Assembly: GCA_964514105.1 (NCBI GenBank)
Contig: CAZEPJ010000009.1
Coordinates: 1-64,000 of the forward strand
Direction: 5' to 3'
DNA: 64,000 nt
Source of the DNA: CAZEPJ01 sp964514105
Lineage (GTDB): Bacteria > Desulfobacterota > Desulfocorpusculales > Desulfocorpusculum
The position numbers and the translations under genes are program-made. This document shows, piece by piece, positions 50,302-58,100 of this stretch. The stretch's first letter is position 1. Each line of letters starts with the position of its first letter. The notes below the pieces were generated by a model. It was not told the origin of the DNA. It searched no databases and saw nothing but the letters and a program-made list of their open reading frames with translations.

Positions 50302-51294
50302 TCAAGCGGGGGGCTCCGGGGTCGACGGGTACGCGGTTCCCCTCAGATGCTCCACGTGGCGACAAGCCGCGAAGGCCGCCGTGGCCCCCTCGCCGCACGC
50401 CGTGACCACCTGGCGAAGGAGCTTCTTGCGGGCATCCCCGCAAGCGAAGAGGCCCGGGACCGATGTCCTCATGTCCTCGTCCGTGACCACGTATCCGTTC
50501 TCGTCGGTGCGGGCCAGCCCCTTGACGATCTCGGTGTTGGGGACGGTGCCTACGAAGACGAACACCCCCGAGCAGGGCTTCTCCCATGCCTTTCCGCTCC
50601 TCAGGTTTCGCAGGCGGACCCGCTCCACTCCGGCGGCTCCCCCCTCGACGGCGTCCACCACGGTGTCCCAGATGAAGTCCATCTTGGGGTGGGACAGGGC
50701 GCGCTCCTGGATGATGGGGGAGGCTCGCAAACGGTCCCGGCGGTGGACCAGGGTCACCTTGCCCGCCAGGTTGGCCAGGTAGATCCCTTCCTCCACGGCC
50801 GTGTCTCCGCCGCCCACCACGACCACCTCCTGTCCCCTGAAGAACGGACCGTCGCACGTGGCGCAGTAGGAGACGCCCCGTCCCCGGAACTCGTCCTCCC
50901 CCGGCACGCCAAGCTTTCTCCAGTCCGCTCCCATGGCCAAGATGACGCACAGGGCGCGATGGCTTCCCCGGTCGGTCTTCACCTCAAATCTCCCGGGAGG
51001 ACCATCCAGCGGTTTCAGCGCCTGGACCTCCTCGCTGGCGATCTTGAGGCCGAAGCGCACGGCGTGCTCCTCCATCCTCCGGGAGAGGTCCGGCCCCGAG
51101 ATCCCCTGGGGGAAGCCGGGATAGTTCTCCACCATCTCCGTGGTGGCCGCCTGCCCTCCCGCCACGAGTCTCTCCAGCAGGAGGGTCTTCATGGAGTCAC
51201 GGGCTGCATAAAGCCCCGCGGTGAGGCCAGCAGGCCCCCCGCCGACGATGAGGATATCCCACACCTCCCCAGAGGCGTCGGACGCTGTGTCCAT
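50302..51294 (-). CDS. trxB: Thioredoxin reductase
   Basis: 330 aa. The FAD motif DILIVGGGPAGLTAGLYAAR, the redox pair CATC in GVSYCATCDGPFF, the NADPH motif VVVVGGGDTAVEEGIYLA with HRRDRLRA, and the second FAD motif VPGLFACGDARKKLLRQVVT are all present. It reduces the adjacent thioredoxin (15 bp apart). Such a trx system could also reduce the Tpx-like peroxidase if electrons cross the membrane; that is not shown here. Confidence 0.94.
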   Translation of the reverse strand: MDTASDASGEVWDILIVGGGPAGLTAGLYAARDSMKTLLLERLVAGGQAATTEMVENYPGFPQGISGPDLSRRMEEHAVRFGLKIASEEVQALKPLDGPPGRFEVKTDRGSHRALCVILAMGADWRKLGVPGEDEFRGRGVSYCATCDGPFFRGQEVVVVGGGDTAVEEGIYLANLAGKVTLVHRRDRLRASPIIQERALSHPKMDFIWDTVVDAVEGGAAGVERVRLRNLRSGKAWEKPCSGVFVFVGTVPNTEIVKGLARTDENGYVVTDEDMRTSVPGLFACGDARKKLLRQVVTACGEGATAAFAACRHVEHLRGTAYPSTPEPPA

Positions 51295-51309
51295 GACTGC
51301 TCCCGACGA

Positions 51310-51639
51310 TCAAAGGGCCTTTTGGATGAGGGCCTCGATGTTCCCTTTGGGCACGGCACCGACGATCTGATCCAACACCTCGCCCCCCTTGAAGAGGATC
51401 AGGGTGGGGATGCCCCGGATGCCGTATTTCCCCGGTGTGACGGGGTTTTCGTCCACGTTGAGTTTGGCCACCTTCACCTGGCCGGCGAACTGCCCCGCCA
51501 GCTCCTCCACCACAGGACCCACCACACGGCACGGCCCGCACCAGGGGGCCCAGAAATCGACCAGGGCGGGGATGGGAGACTTGAGGATCTCTTCCTCAAA
51601 CGTGCTGTCGCTCAACTGCGTCAGATTCTCTCCAGCCAT
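51310..51639 (-). CDS. trxA: Thioredoxin
   Basis: 109 aa. Active site WAPWCGPCRVVGPVV and the cis-proline loop YGIRGIPTLILFKGGE are canonical. The start at 51639 (MAGENLTQLSDSTF) has GGAGGAG upstream; an open extension of 28 residues upstream is Arg/Gly-rich and not part of the family. Cytoplasmic dithiol carrier, paired with trxB. Confidence 0.94.
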   Translation of the reverse strand: MAGENLTQLSDSTFEEEILKSPIPALVDFWAPWCGPCRVVGPVVEELAGQFAGQVKVAKLNVDENPVTPGKYGIRGIPTLILFKGGEVLDQIVGAVPKGNIEALIQKAL

Positions 51640-51754
51640 GGCTCGCGCTCTCCTCCGTCGGAATTGACCATCCGGCACGCCGCAGGGTTCCCCCCGCTCG
51701 CCCGTCCCCGTGCCGGGGTCCAAACTTTTCTGCTAACACAGCCCCCCCTTTGTG

Positions 51755-53125
51755 TCAATAGACGGTCCCCGCGGGGTCGGCCCGCTGCGTGTAGTCCTCG
51801 AAGGTGGCGAAGGACTGGATGAACGTCAGGGTGACCTTGCCCGTGGGGCCGTTGCGCTGCTTGCCCACAATGACCTCGGCCGTGCCCCGTTTGGGGTTGT
51901 CGGGGCTCTTGTTGTAGACCTCGTCCCGGTAGATGAACAGGATCACATCGGCGTCCTGTTCGATGGCCCCGGACTCCCGCAGGTCCGACAACTGGGGGAT
52001 CTTTTCCCCCCGCTCCTCCACCCGCCGATTGAGCTGGGACAGGGCGATGACCGGGAGGTCCAGCTCCTTGGCCAATGCCTTGAGGGACCTCGAGATCTCG
52101 GAGATCTCCTGCTCGCGGCTTCGATCCGCCCCGTGGCGGCCCCGCATGAGCTGGAGATAATCCACGATGACCAGGCCGATGTCCTTCTCGGCCTTCAATC
52201 GCCGAGACTTGGCCCGCATCTCCAATGCCGAGAGATCCGGGGTGTCGTCGACGAAGATGGGGCTGTCGCTCAGGACCCCGGCGGCCGTGGTGAGCCTGGG
52301 CCAGTCCGACTCCCGCAGGAACCCCCTGCGCAGCTTGGCGCTGTCCACCTGCCCCTCGGAGCAAAGCAGGCGCATGGCAATCTGCTCCTTGGACATCTCC
52401 AGAGAGAAGATGGCCACGGGAATCCTGGCCTCCACGGCCGCGTGCCGGGCCACGTCGAGGCAGAAGGCCGTCTTGCCCATGCTGGGTCTGGCCGCCACCA
52501 CCACCAGGTCCGACGGCTGGAACCCGGCAGTCAGGGTGTCCAGGTCGACAAAACCCGACGGAACGCCGGTGATCAGGGTCTTGCGCTCGTACAGCTTCTC
52601 GATGGTCTCGAAGCTGGACTTGATGATTTCCTTGACCGGGAAAAAGGCCTTTCGGGCCCGATCCTCGGCCACCTCGAAGATCCCCCGCTCCACATCGTCC
52701 AGGAACTCGTCCAGATCCGAGCGATCCTCGTAGCACCCCTGGAGGATCTCCGAGCTCTTGCGGATGAGCTTGCGCAGGGTGGCCTTCTCCTTGACGATGC
52801 GGGCGTAGTACGCCACATTGGCCGCCGTGGGGACCTGGTCTGCCAGAAGGGCGAGGTAGTCCATTCCCCCCACGGCGTCGAGCTGGCCCCGATTGCGCAA
52901 GACGTGCGAGACGGTCACGACGTCCGCAGGCTCGTTGCGGTCGAACAGCTCCAGGATCCCCTGGAAGATCATCCGATGGGATTCCTTGTAAAAGTCGTCG
53001 GGGCCGATGACCTCCAAGGCCCGGGACAGGGCCTCCTTGTCCAGGAGGATCCCCCCGAGGATGGAGCGCTCCGCCTCCAGATGATGGGGTGGTACTCTGA
53101 CGGATGCCGACTCCCCCGCGCCCAT
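51755..53125 (-). CDS. dnaB: Replicative DNA helicase DnaB
   Basis: 456 aa, typical length. The N-terminal DnaG-interaction domain begins PPHHLEAERSILGGILLDKE. The RecA-like helicase domain has Walker A AARPSMGKTAFCLDVARHAA, Walker B LVIVDYLQLMRGRHG, RSREQEISEISRSLKALAKE and LSQLNRRVEERG. No intein is present. It lies 10 bp after rplI, an order seen in many deltaproteobacteria. Confidence 0.95.
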   Translation of the reverse strand: MGAGESASVRVPPHHLEAERSILGGILLDKEALSRALEVIGPDDFYKESHRMIFQGILELFDRNEPADVVTVSHVLRNRGQLDAVGGMDYLALLADQVPTAANVAYYARIVKEKATLRKLIRKSSEILQGCYEDRSDLDEFLDDVERGIFEVAEDRARKAFFPVKEIIKSSFETIEKLYERKTLITGVPSGFVDLDTLTAGFQPSDLVVVAARPSMGKTAFCLDVARHAAVEARIPVAIFSLEMSKEQIAMRLLCSEGQVDSAKLRRGFLRESDWPRLTTAAGVLSDSPIFVDDTPDLSALEMRAKSRRLKAEKDIGLVIVDYLQLMRGRHGADRSREQEISEISRSLKALAKELDLPVIALSQLNRRVEERGEKIPQLSDLRESGAIEQDADVILFIYRDEVYNKSPDNPKRGTAEVIVGKQRNGPTGKVTLTFIQSFATFEDYTQRADPAGTVY

Positions 53126-53135
53126 GAACCCATCC

Positions 53136-53579
53136 TCACGCCTGGACCACCGAGACCTTGAGTTGCGCCGTCACCTCTGGGTGCAGTCTGATGGGGATCT
53201 CGAAGAGCCCCAGGCTCTTGATGGGCTCGCGAAGGTGGATTCGCTTGCGATCCACGTGGATCCCCTCTTCCTTGAGGGAGCGTTCGATGTCCAGGGCGGT
53301 GACCGATCCGAAAAGCTTCTCGTTTTCCCCCGCCTGTCTCGCCAGGCTCAGGGAGACGGCCTCGATGCGCCTGGCGAACTCCTCGGCCTCGGTGCGGGCC
53401 TTGAGCTGGACGGCCTCGATCTGCTTCTTCATCCGCTGAACCTTGCGGAGGTTCTCCGGGGTGGCCGGCAGGGCCTTTTTCTGGGGGAAGAGATAGTTGC
53501 GGGCAAAGCCGTCCTTGACGTTCAGGACCTGGCCCGCTCTGCCCAGGTCGTCCTCGTCCGCGATCAAGATGATCTTCAT
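53136..53579 (-). CDS. rplI: 50S ribosomal protein L9
   Basis: 147 aa. MKIILIADEDDLGRAGQVLN, VKDGFARNYLFPQKKALPAT and the long connecting helix are conserved, with the C-terminal domain KLFGSVTALDIERSLKEEGI. The start at 53579 has AAGGAG 8 nt upstream. Part of the rpsF-rpsR-DUF2232-rplI-dnaB unit. Confidence 0.95.
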   Translation of the reverse strand: MKIILIADEDDLGRAGQVLNVKDGFARNYLFPQKKALPATPENLRKVQRMKKQIEAVQLKARTEAEEFARRIEAVSLSLARQAGENEKLFGSVTALDIERSLKEEGIHVDRKRIHLREPIKSLGLFEIPIRLHPEVTAQLKVSVVQA

Positions 53580-53592
53580 CCTCGTCTCTCCT

Positions 53593-54513
53593 TCATGCCC
53601 GGGCCTTGGGGGCCCAGCGTCTTCTGAAATCGAACCAGACATCGAAGAGTCCGACGGCCACGACTCCCAGCAGGAGGAACTGCTGAAAAAAGATCAGAGC
53701 GTACAACACCCCCCGAAGGAAATGGGGCACCCTTCGCTGCCGAAAGACGGTGGCCATGACGCCGATGCCCTGGAACAGATGGAGCATTCCCATGAGCATG
53801 AGGGCGTTGATCCCGATGGCGGGTAGGGTCTCACCGGGGAACAGCAGAAGCAGCCCCCCCGCGATGGTCGCCCAGACCCAGGGGAACGGCATGGCCCATG
53901 CGCTCAGATTGTCCGCGCCTCCGCCCCCGCCTCCCCACAGGGTGGAGATCCGCCGCGCCACCAACAGGGTCCACCACAGGAGACCCAAATCCAAGGCCAG
54001 GATCAGGCCGGGCACCAGGGTGCACAGGACGTGGGCCAGGGCCGGGGCCGCCGTTTGGAGTTGGGCCACTGTGTCCGGCCCGGCGCCCATCTGCGCATAG
54101 GCTTCCAGGCTCCTGCGGACGGAGGCCTCGACCCCCATCCGGACCACCTCCCAGGGGGCCTTGCCCCGCTCCACTGCCACGGCCAGGAGCAGACCGCCCT
54201 GGAGCAGCAGGACGCCTCCCAGCGCCGCGGCCATGGCCCGCTCCAGCGACTTGAGGCGAACCAGGGCCGCCATCAGAAGCGGGCCCATGGCCAGCCACTG
54301 CAGGAGCCACATCCCGCTTGCCGCGCCGGATTCCGTCAGGACCGCCAGGAGCGCCAACGGGATCCCCAGGGTCGCCGTCGCCCACTTGGGCCCCACGCGG
54401 CGGTATACAACCGCGCCGAAGGAGGGGAGGAAGGGGAATATCAGGATCCAAAGGAGAAGCGGGATCCAGGGCAGGACAAAAAAAAAGCGGTCGTTCCTCC
54501 CAGCAGAAGCCAA
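53593..54513 (-). CDS. DUF2232 (YybS-like) membrane protein
   Basis: 306 aa from a TTG start with AGAGGGAG just upstream. About eight membrane segments, with GPLLMAALVRLKSLERAMAA near residue 80 and LHLFQGIGVMATVFRQRRVP near the C-terminus. Its place between rpsR and rplI and the overall pattern fit the DUF2232/YybS family, whose function is unknown. A glycine run (WGGGGGGAD) sits in a loop near residue 197. Confidence 0.8.
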   Translation of the reverse strand: MASAGRNDRFFFVLPWIPLLLWILIFPFLPSFGAVVYRRVGPKWATATLGIPLALLAVLTESGAASGMWLLQWLAMGPLLMAALVRLKSLERAMAAALGGVLLLQGGLLLAVAVERGKAPWEVVRMGVEASVRRSLEAYAQMGAGPDTVAQLQTAAPALAHVLCTLVPGLILALDLGLLWWTLLVARRISTLWGGGGGGADNLSAWAMPFPWVWATIAGGLLLLFPGETLPAIGINALMLMGMLHLFQGIGVMATVFRQRRVPHFLRGVLYALIFFQQFLLLGVVAVGLFDVWFDFRRRWAPKARA

Positions 54514-54595
54514 CGCTCCCTCTGCACGGGAGACCTCAACGGACCCTGACCGCCCTCCGCCATCCCCTCCTCCCGGCCTTCCCGCCCGCCACCAG

Positions 54596-54838
54596 CTACA
54601 GGGCGAGGGTCGTGTACGGCATCAGCGCCAGGTGCCTCGACCGCATGATGGCCTGGGTCAACGCCCGCTGATGCTTGGCGCAGTTTCCCGTGATCCGCCT
54701 CGGGATGATCTTGCCCCGTTCCGAGGTGAAAAACCGCAGGGTCCTGAGGTCCTTGTAGTCGATGACCAGGGTCTTCTCCGCACAGAAGCGGCAGACCTTT
54801 CTGCGATGAAAACCTCGTCTTCCTCTCTGAAATGCCAT
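54596..54838 (-). CDS. rpsR: 30S ribosomal protein S18
   Basis: 80 aa. RRKVCRFCAEKTLVIDYKDL and GKIIPRRITGNCAKHQRALT, then QAIMRSRHLALMPYTT. The cysteines in CRFC and NC suggest the zinc-binding (C+) form. The start at 54838 has GAGGA 7 nt upstream. It lies 99 bp downstream of rpsF; no ssb gene separates the two. Confidence 0.95.
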   Translation of the reverse strand: MAFQRGRRGFHRRKVCRFCAEKTLVIDYKDLRTLRFFTSERGKIIPRRITGNCAKHQRALTQAIMRSRHLALMPYTTLAL

Positions 54839-54937
54839 GGGTCCAATCCTCACAATAGCATCTGGATCGCCGAAAAGGTCCCATACCACGACGCCGGGCA
54901 AGCCCGACCGGCCCACCGGAGGGACGCCCCGGGGACC

Positions 54938-55390
54938 CTAGGCCTGAGCTGGAGGGGCGGAGGCCTCGGCCGTTTCCTCCCCCGGCGGGGGCTCCACGCT
55001 GCCCGGGGCCTCGGGCTCCCCGGGCGGGGGGGGCCCCTCCTCCACGGGCGCCTCGGCCTTCTTGGCCTCGGCCATGGATCTGCGGACGGCCTCCACGTCC
55101 ACCCGGTCATCCGTCATGACGGTGAGGAACTTCATCACCTTGTCGTCCAGGCGCAGGATGCGCTCCAGCTCTTTGATGGCCGTGGAGACGGCCAAGTAGT
55201 CCAACAAGGTGTAATAGCCGCGCCACTGCTTCTTGATCTTGTACGCCAGTTTCTTCTTGCCCCACTGCTGCACCTGGAGGAGTTCCCCCCCCTGCTGCTG
55301 GACGATGTCCGCAGCCCGCTGGGTCAGTTTCTCGACGTCCTCTTCGGAGAGATCGGGGTGGCTGATGAAGATGGTCTCGTAGCGTCTCAC
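54938..55390 (-). CDS. rpsF: 30S ribosomal protein S6
   Basis: 150 aa from a GTG start with AAGGAGG 5 nt upstream. MRRYETIFISHPDLSEEDVE, GKKKLAYKIKKQWRGYYTLL and the RILRLDDKVMKFLTVMTDD block are standard. The tail of about 45 residues (Pro/Glu/Ala-rich, PVEEGPPPPGEPEAPGSVEP) is longer than in many S6 proteins and probably disordered. First gene of the ribosomal-protein/replication unit; its leader has a candidate autoregulatory hairpin. Confidence 0.95.
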   Translation of the reverse strand: MRRYETIFISHPDLSEEDVEKLTQRAADIVQQQGGELLQVQQWGKKKLAYKIKKQWRGYYTLLDYLAVSTAIKELERILRLDDKVMKFLTVMTDDRVDVEAVRRSMAEAKKAEAPVEEGPPPPGEPEAPGSVEPPPGEETAEASAPPAQA

Positions 55391-55412
55391 ATGCGCCTCC
55401 TTCTGGCCTTCG

Positions 55413-55435
55413 GCCCTGACGTCCGGCGTCAGGGC
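55413..55435 (-). promoter_or_regulatory. rpsF leader hairpin, candidate S6:S18 binding site
   Basis: Minus strand GCCCTGACG-CCGGA-CGTCAGGGC: a perfect 9-bp stem with CCG in the loop, about 8 nt upstream of the rpsF ribosome site. Known S6:S18 leader motifs also present an unpaired CCG. The placement suits translational feedback. Confidence 0.45.
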
Positions 55436-55483
55436 AAGGAGTAGCCCTCCTGAGCGGGGGCATCCATATTCACTTTGCCTCCC

Positions 55484-55512
55484 TTTTTACCACGGATCGG
55501 GCGCCAAGACAA
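55484..55512 (-). promoter_or_regulatory. Candidate promoter of the rpsF operon
   Basis: Minus strand: TTGTCT (55512-55507), 17-nt spacer, TAAAAA (55489-55484). Predicted leader of about 87 nt carrying the hairpin at 55413-55435. Confidence 0.42.
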
Positions 55513-55539
55513 GCCCCCGCCGGCCCGCTCGCGCGGTCC

Positions 55540-55569
55540 TTGACACCGTTGCCGGCCCCATGGTACGTT
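55540..55569 (+). promoter_or_regulatory. Candidate promoter of the ahbB-like gene
   Basis: TTGACA (55540-55545), 18-nt spacer, TACGTT (55564-55569). The ATG is only 7 nt after the -10 box, which would make the message leaderless. Confidence 0.45.
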
Positions 55570-55576
55570 CCCCCAC

Positions 55577-56059
55577 ATGCGCAACTCCCCGCATTCCCTA
55601 ACAGAACGAGAACGGGCCGTGGTGCGGGCCCTTCAAGGGGACGTCCCGATCTGCGAGGCCCCCTTCCAGGTGCTGGCCTCCCGCATCGGCGTCTCTGAGG
55701 AGGAATTGCTGGACGTGGTGCGAGACATGAAGGCCCGGGGGATTCTGAGGCGATTCGGCGCCACCCTGCGCCACCAGCGGGTGGGTTTTCGGGCCAATGC
55801 CATGAGCGCGTGGATCGTCCCGGAAGAGCGGATCGAGGAGGTGGCGCGTCACCTGGCCGCCCTGCCCCAGGTCACCCATTGCTACCAGCGCACCCCCCGG
55901 GGCGGGCTGCCCTACAACCTGTACGCCATGATCCACGCGGAGGGGCAAGCGGCATGCGAGGGCATCGCCGCCGAGATCGCGAGAAAGACCGGTGTGGGAC
56001 AGTACGTCCTTCTGTTCAGCTCGCGGGAGAACAAGAAGGAAAGCATGCAGTACTTCTGA
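55577..56059 (+). CDS. ahbB: Siroheme decarboxylase-like protein (AhbB/NirD, Lrp family)
   Basis: 160 aa. An Lrp/AsnC-like helix-turn-helix half (PFQVLASRIGVSEEELLDVV) is followed by GILRRFGATLRHQRVGFRAN and LPQVTHCYQRTPRGGLPYNL, then LLFSSRENKKESMQYF; these blocks match siroheme decarboxylase subunits. AhbA and AhbB form a pair that turns siroheme into 12,18-didecarboxysiroheme in the alternative heme pathway. Only one subunit gene is in the window. No ribosome site precedes the ATG. It is followed 34 bp later by hemL. Confidence 0.82.
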   Translation: MRNSPHSLTERERAVVRALQGDVPICEAPFQVLASRIGVSEEELLDVVRDMKARGILRRFGATLRHQRVGFRANAMSAWIVPEERIEEVARHLAALPQVTHCYQRTPRGGLPYNLYAMIHAEGQAACEGIAAEIARKTGVGQYVLLFSSRENKKESMQYF

Positions 56060-56093
56060 GGGCGGGGGCATGCCGGGACAAGGGAGATCCATC

Positions 56094-57383
56094 ATGACGC
56101 GCAGTATGGAAAGGTCCAGGGCGCTCTACGGCCGGGCCCAGGGGTTGATGCCCGCCGGGGTGAACAGTCCGGTGCGGGCCTTCCGGGCCGTGGGCGGAGA
56201 TCCCATCTTCATTCAGCGGGCCGAGGGGGCGCGCCTGTGGGACGCCGACGGCAACGCGTACGTCGATTACGTGGGCTCCTGGGGCCCCATGATCCTGGGC
56301 CATCGGCCCCCCGAGGTCCTCGATGCCCTCCGGCAGGCCCTGGAGCGGGGGACCAGTTTCGGCGCCCCCACTGACCTGGAGGTGGAGCTGGCCGCCCTGA
56401 TCGTGGAGGCCATCCCGTCGGTGGAGATGGTCCGCATGGTGAGCTCCGGGACCGAGGCAACCATGGCCGCCATCCGCCTGGCTCGGGGCGTGACGGGCCG
56501 GGACCGCATCGTCAAGTTCGAGGCGTGCTATCACGGCCATGTGGATGGCCTTCTGGTCAAGGCCGGTTCGGGGGCGCTGACCTTCGGGGTGCCGGACAGC
56601 GCGGGGGTCCCCAGGGGGTACGCGGAGCTGACCCTCACCCTGCCGTACAACGACATCCCGGCCTTCCGGCAGATCATGGATCGATGCGGTGCGGAGCTCG
56701 CAGCGGTCATCGTGGAGCCCGTGGCGGGCAATATGGGCGTCATTCCCCCCCGGGACGGTTTCCTCCAGGCCCTCAGAGACGAGACGCGTCGGGCGGGGGC
56801 CCTGCTCATCTTCGACGAGGTGATCACGGGGTTCCGGGTGGCCCCCGACGGGGCCCAGGGGCTGTACGGGGTGCTCCCCGACATCACCTGCCTGGGAAAG
56901 ATCGTGGGCGGAGGGCTGCCCATGGGCGCGTACGGGGCATCCAGGGAGATCATGGGACAGTTGGCTCCCCTGGGGCCCGTGTACCAGGCCGGGACGCTGT
57001 CGGGAAACCCCCTGGCCATGGCGGCCGGCATCGCAACCCTCCAAGTCCTCAAGAGGCCGGGCGTGTACGAGGCCCTGGAGGAGAAGGGACGAAGGCTCGA
57101 GATCGCCTTCCGGGAGGCCGCCCGCGGGGCCGGGGTTCCGCTCCAGCAGCACCGGGTGGGCTCCATGCTGGGGGCCTTCTTCACGGAGCAGCCCGTGTGG
57201 GACTACGCCTCCGCCAAGACGGCGGATACGGGCCGATACGGCCGGTTCTTCCGGGAGATGCTCGGCAGGGGCGTGTACCTGGCTCCCTCGCAGTTCGAGG
57301 CGGCCTTCGTCTCCCTGGCCCACGGGGAGGAGGAATTGGAGGCCACGGCCCGGGCGCTTAGGGAGGCCATGCGGGCCCTGTAG
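56094..57383 (+). CDS. hemL: Glutamate-1-semialdehyde 2,1-aminomutase
   Basis: 429 aa. GLMPAGVNSPVRAFRAVGGD, RMVSSGTEATMAAIRLARG, FEACYHGHVDGLLVKAGSG, IFDEVITGFRV and the PLP lysine in LGKIVGGGLPMGAYG are canonical. The start at 56094 has AAGGGAG 8 nt upstream. It makes 5-aminolevulinate by the C5 route, the entry to tetrapyrroles. Pairing with the ahbB-like gene suggests the siroheme-dependent heme route. Confidence 0.95.
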   Translation: MTRSMERSRALYGRAQGLMPAGVNSPVRAFRAVGGDPIFIQRAEGARLWDADGNAYVDYVGSWGPMILGHRPPEVLDALRQALERGTSFGAPTDLEVELAALIVEAIPSVEMVRMVSSGTEATMAAIRLARGVTGRDRIVKFEACYHGHVDGLLVKAGSGALTFGVPDSAGVPRGYAELTLTLPYNDIPAFRQIMDRCGAELAAVIVEPVAGNMGVIPPRDGFLQALRDETRRAGALLIFDEVITGFRVAPDGAQGLYGVLPDITCLGKIVGGGLPMGAYGASREIMGQLAPLGPVYQAGTLSGNPLAMAAGIATLQVLKRPGVYEALEEKGRRLEIAFREAARGAGVPLQQHRVGSMLGAFFTEQPVWDYASAKTADTGRYGRFFREMLGRGVYLAPSQFEAAFVSLAHGEEELEATARALREAMRAL

Positions 57384-57420
57384 ACCGCCGACCTCGCGGC
57401 GGGATCGGACGCTTTTCTGT

Positions 57421-57463
57421 TGACAACCCGCCTGCAAACCGATAGGTTTTCGCCGGAAAACCG
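57421..57463 (+). promoter_or_regulatory. Candidate promoter with overlapping inverted repeat
   Basis: TTGACA (57421-57426), 17-nt spacer, TAGGTT (57444-57449). An inverted repeat GGTTTTC-gccg-GAAAACC (57446-57463) covers the -10 box and the predicted start, as an operator would. Confidence 0.42.
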
Positions 57464-57550
57464 AATCACGCCTTGGCCTCAACATAGAGACGCCATCGGT
57501 CTATTCGATCTTGAGACATGCCGCCGGGCATGCACGGGGAGGGATACGCC

Positions 57551-58075
57551 ATGAGACTCACAATTCGGTGGGGGACGACCGCTCTTTTCCTGATCGGCCT
57601 TCTCGCCGGGCCGGCCTCGGCCCAGTTCCTCAACGACTGGGAGGGCCAATGGGTCCGCCTCACCGAGGAGTTCGGCGGCTTTTGCGAGATCGGCACCGGG
57701 TTAGAGAAGGATGGGGGAAGGCGGGAGGCCTTCCTCCATGTGACCGGGCTTTACCAGGTCCCCGACTATGTGTTCAGCGCGGACCTGTTCGAGAGGTCCC
57801 CCGAGGGCTGGCGCTACACGGCGATCCTGATCTACCCCTTCCTGGGGACGGGGGCGGACCTGGCGGCCTGGTTCCAAGACACCGATCTTCTCATCCTCTC
57901 GGGCTACATCCGCATGGTCATGAGGCCGGACGGGCGGGGGGGCTGGGTGCCGGCAGCCGTCAAGACCGTGGGGGCGAACTACTTCGATGGGTTCAAGGGG
58001 TGCGCCTGGGCCCTGGCGGCCAAGGGCAAGGTGGTGCCCGGCGATCGGGTTCCGGCGGAGATCCTACAGCGTTGA
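57551..58075 (+). CDS. Secreted protein of unknown function
   Basis: 174 aa. A signal peptide (MRLTIRWGTTALFLIGLLAG, cleavage at ASA-QFL) precedes a compact domain with DWEGQWVRLTEEFGGFCEIG and GANYFDGFKGCAWALAAKG; two cysteines could form a disulfide. GGGAGGGAT lies upstream of the ATG. The stop is 25 bp before the FecR-TPR-barrel gene, so the two probably work together in the envelope. Not recognised. Confidence 0.68.
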   Translation: MRLTIRWGTTALFLIGLLAGPASAQFLNDWEGQWVRLTEEFGGFCEIGTGLEKDGGRREAFLHVTGLYQVPDYVFSADLFERSPEGWRYTAILIYPFLGTGADLAAWFQDTDLLILSGYIRMVMRPDGRGGWVPAAVKTVGANYFDGFKGCAWALAAKGKVVPGDRVPAEILQR

Positions 58076-58100
58076 GGGAGATTCTGGATGGGAGGTGCGC

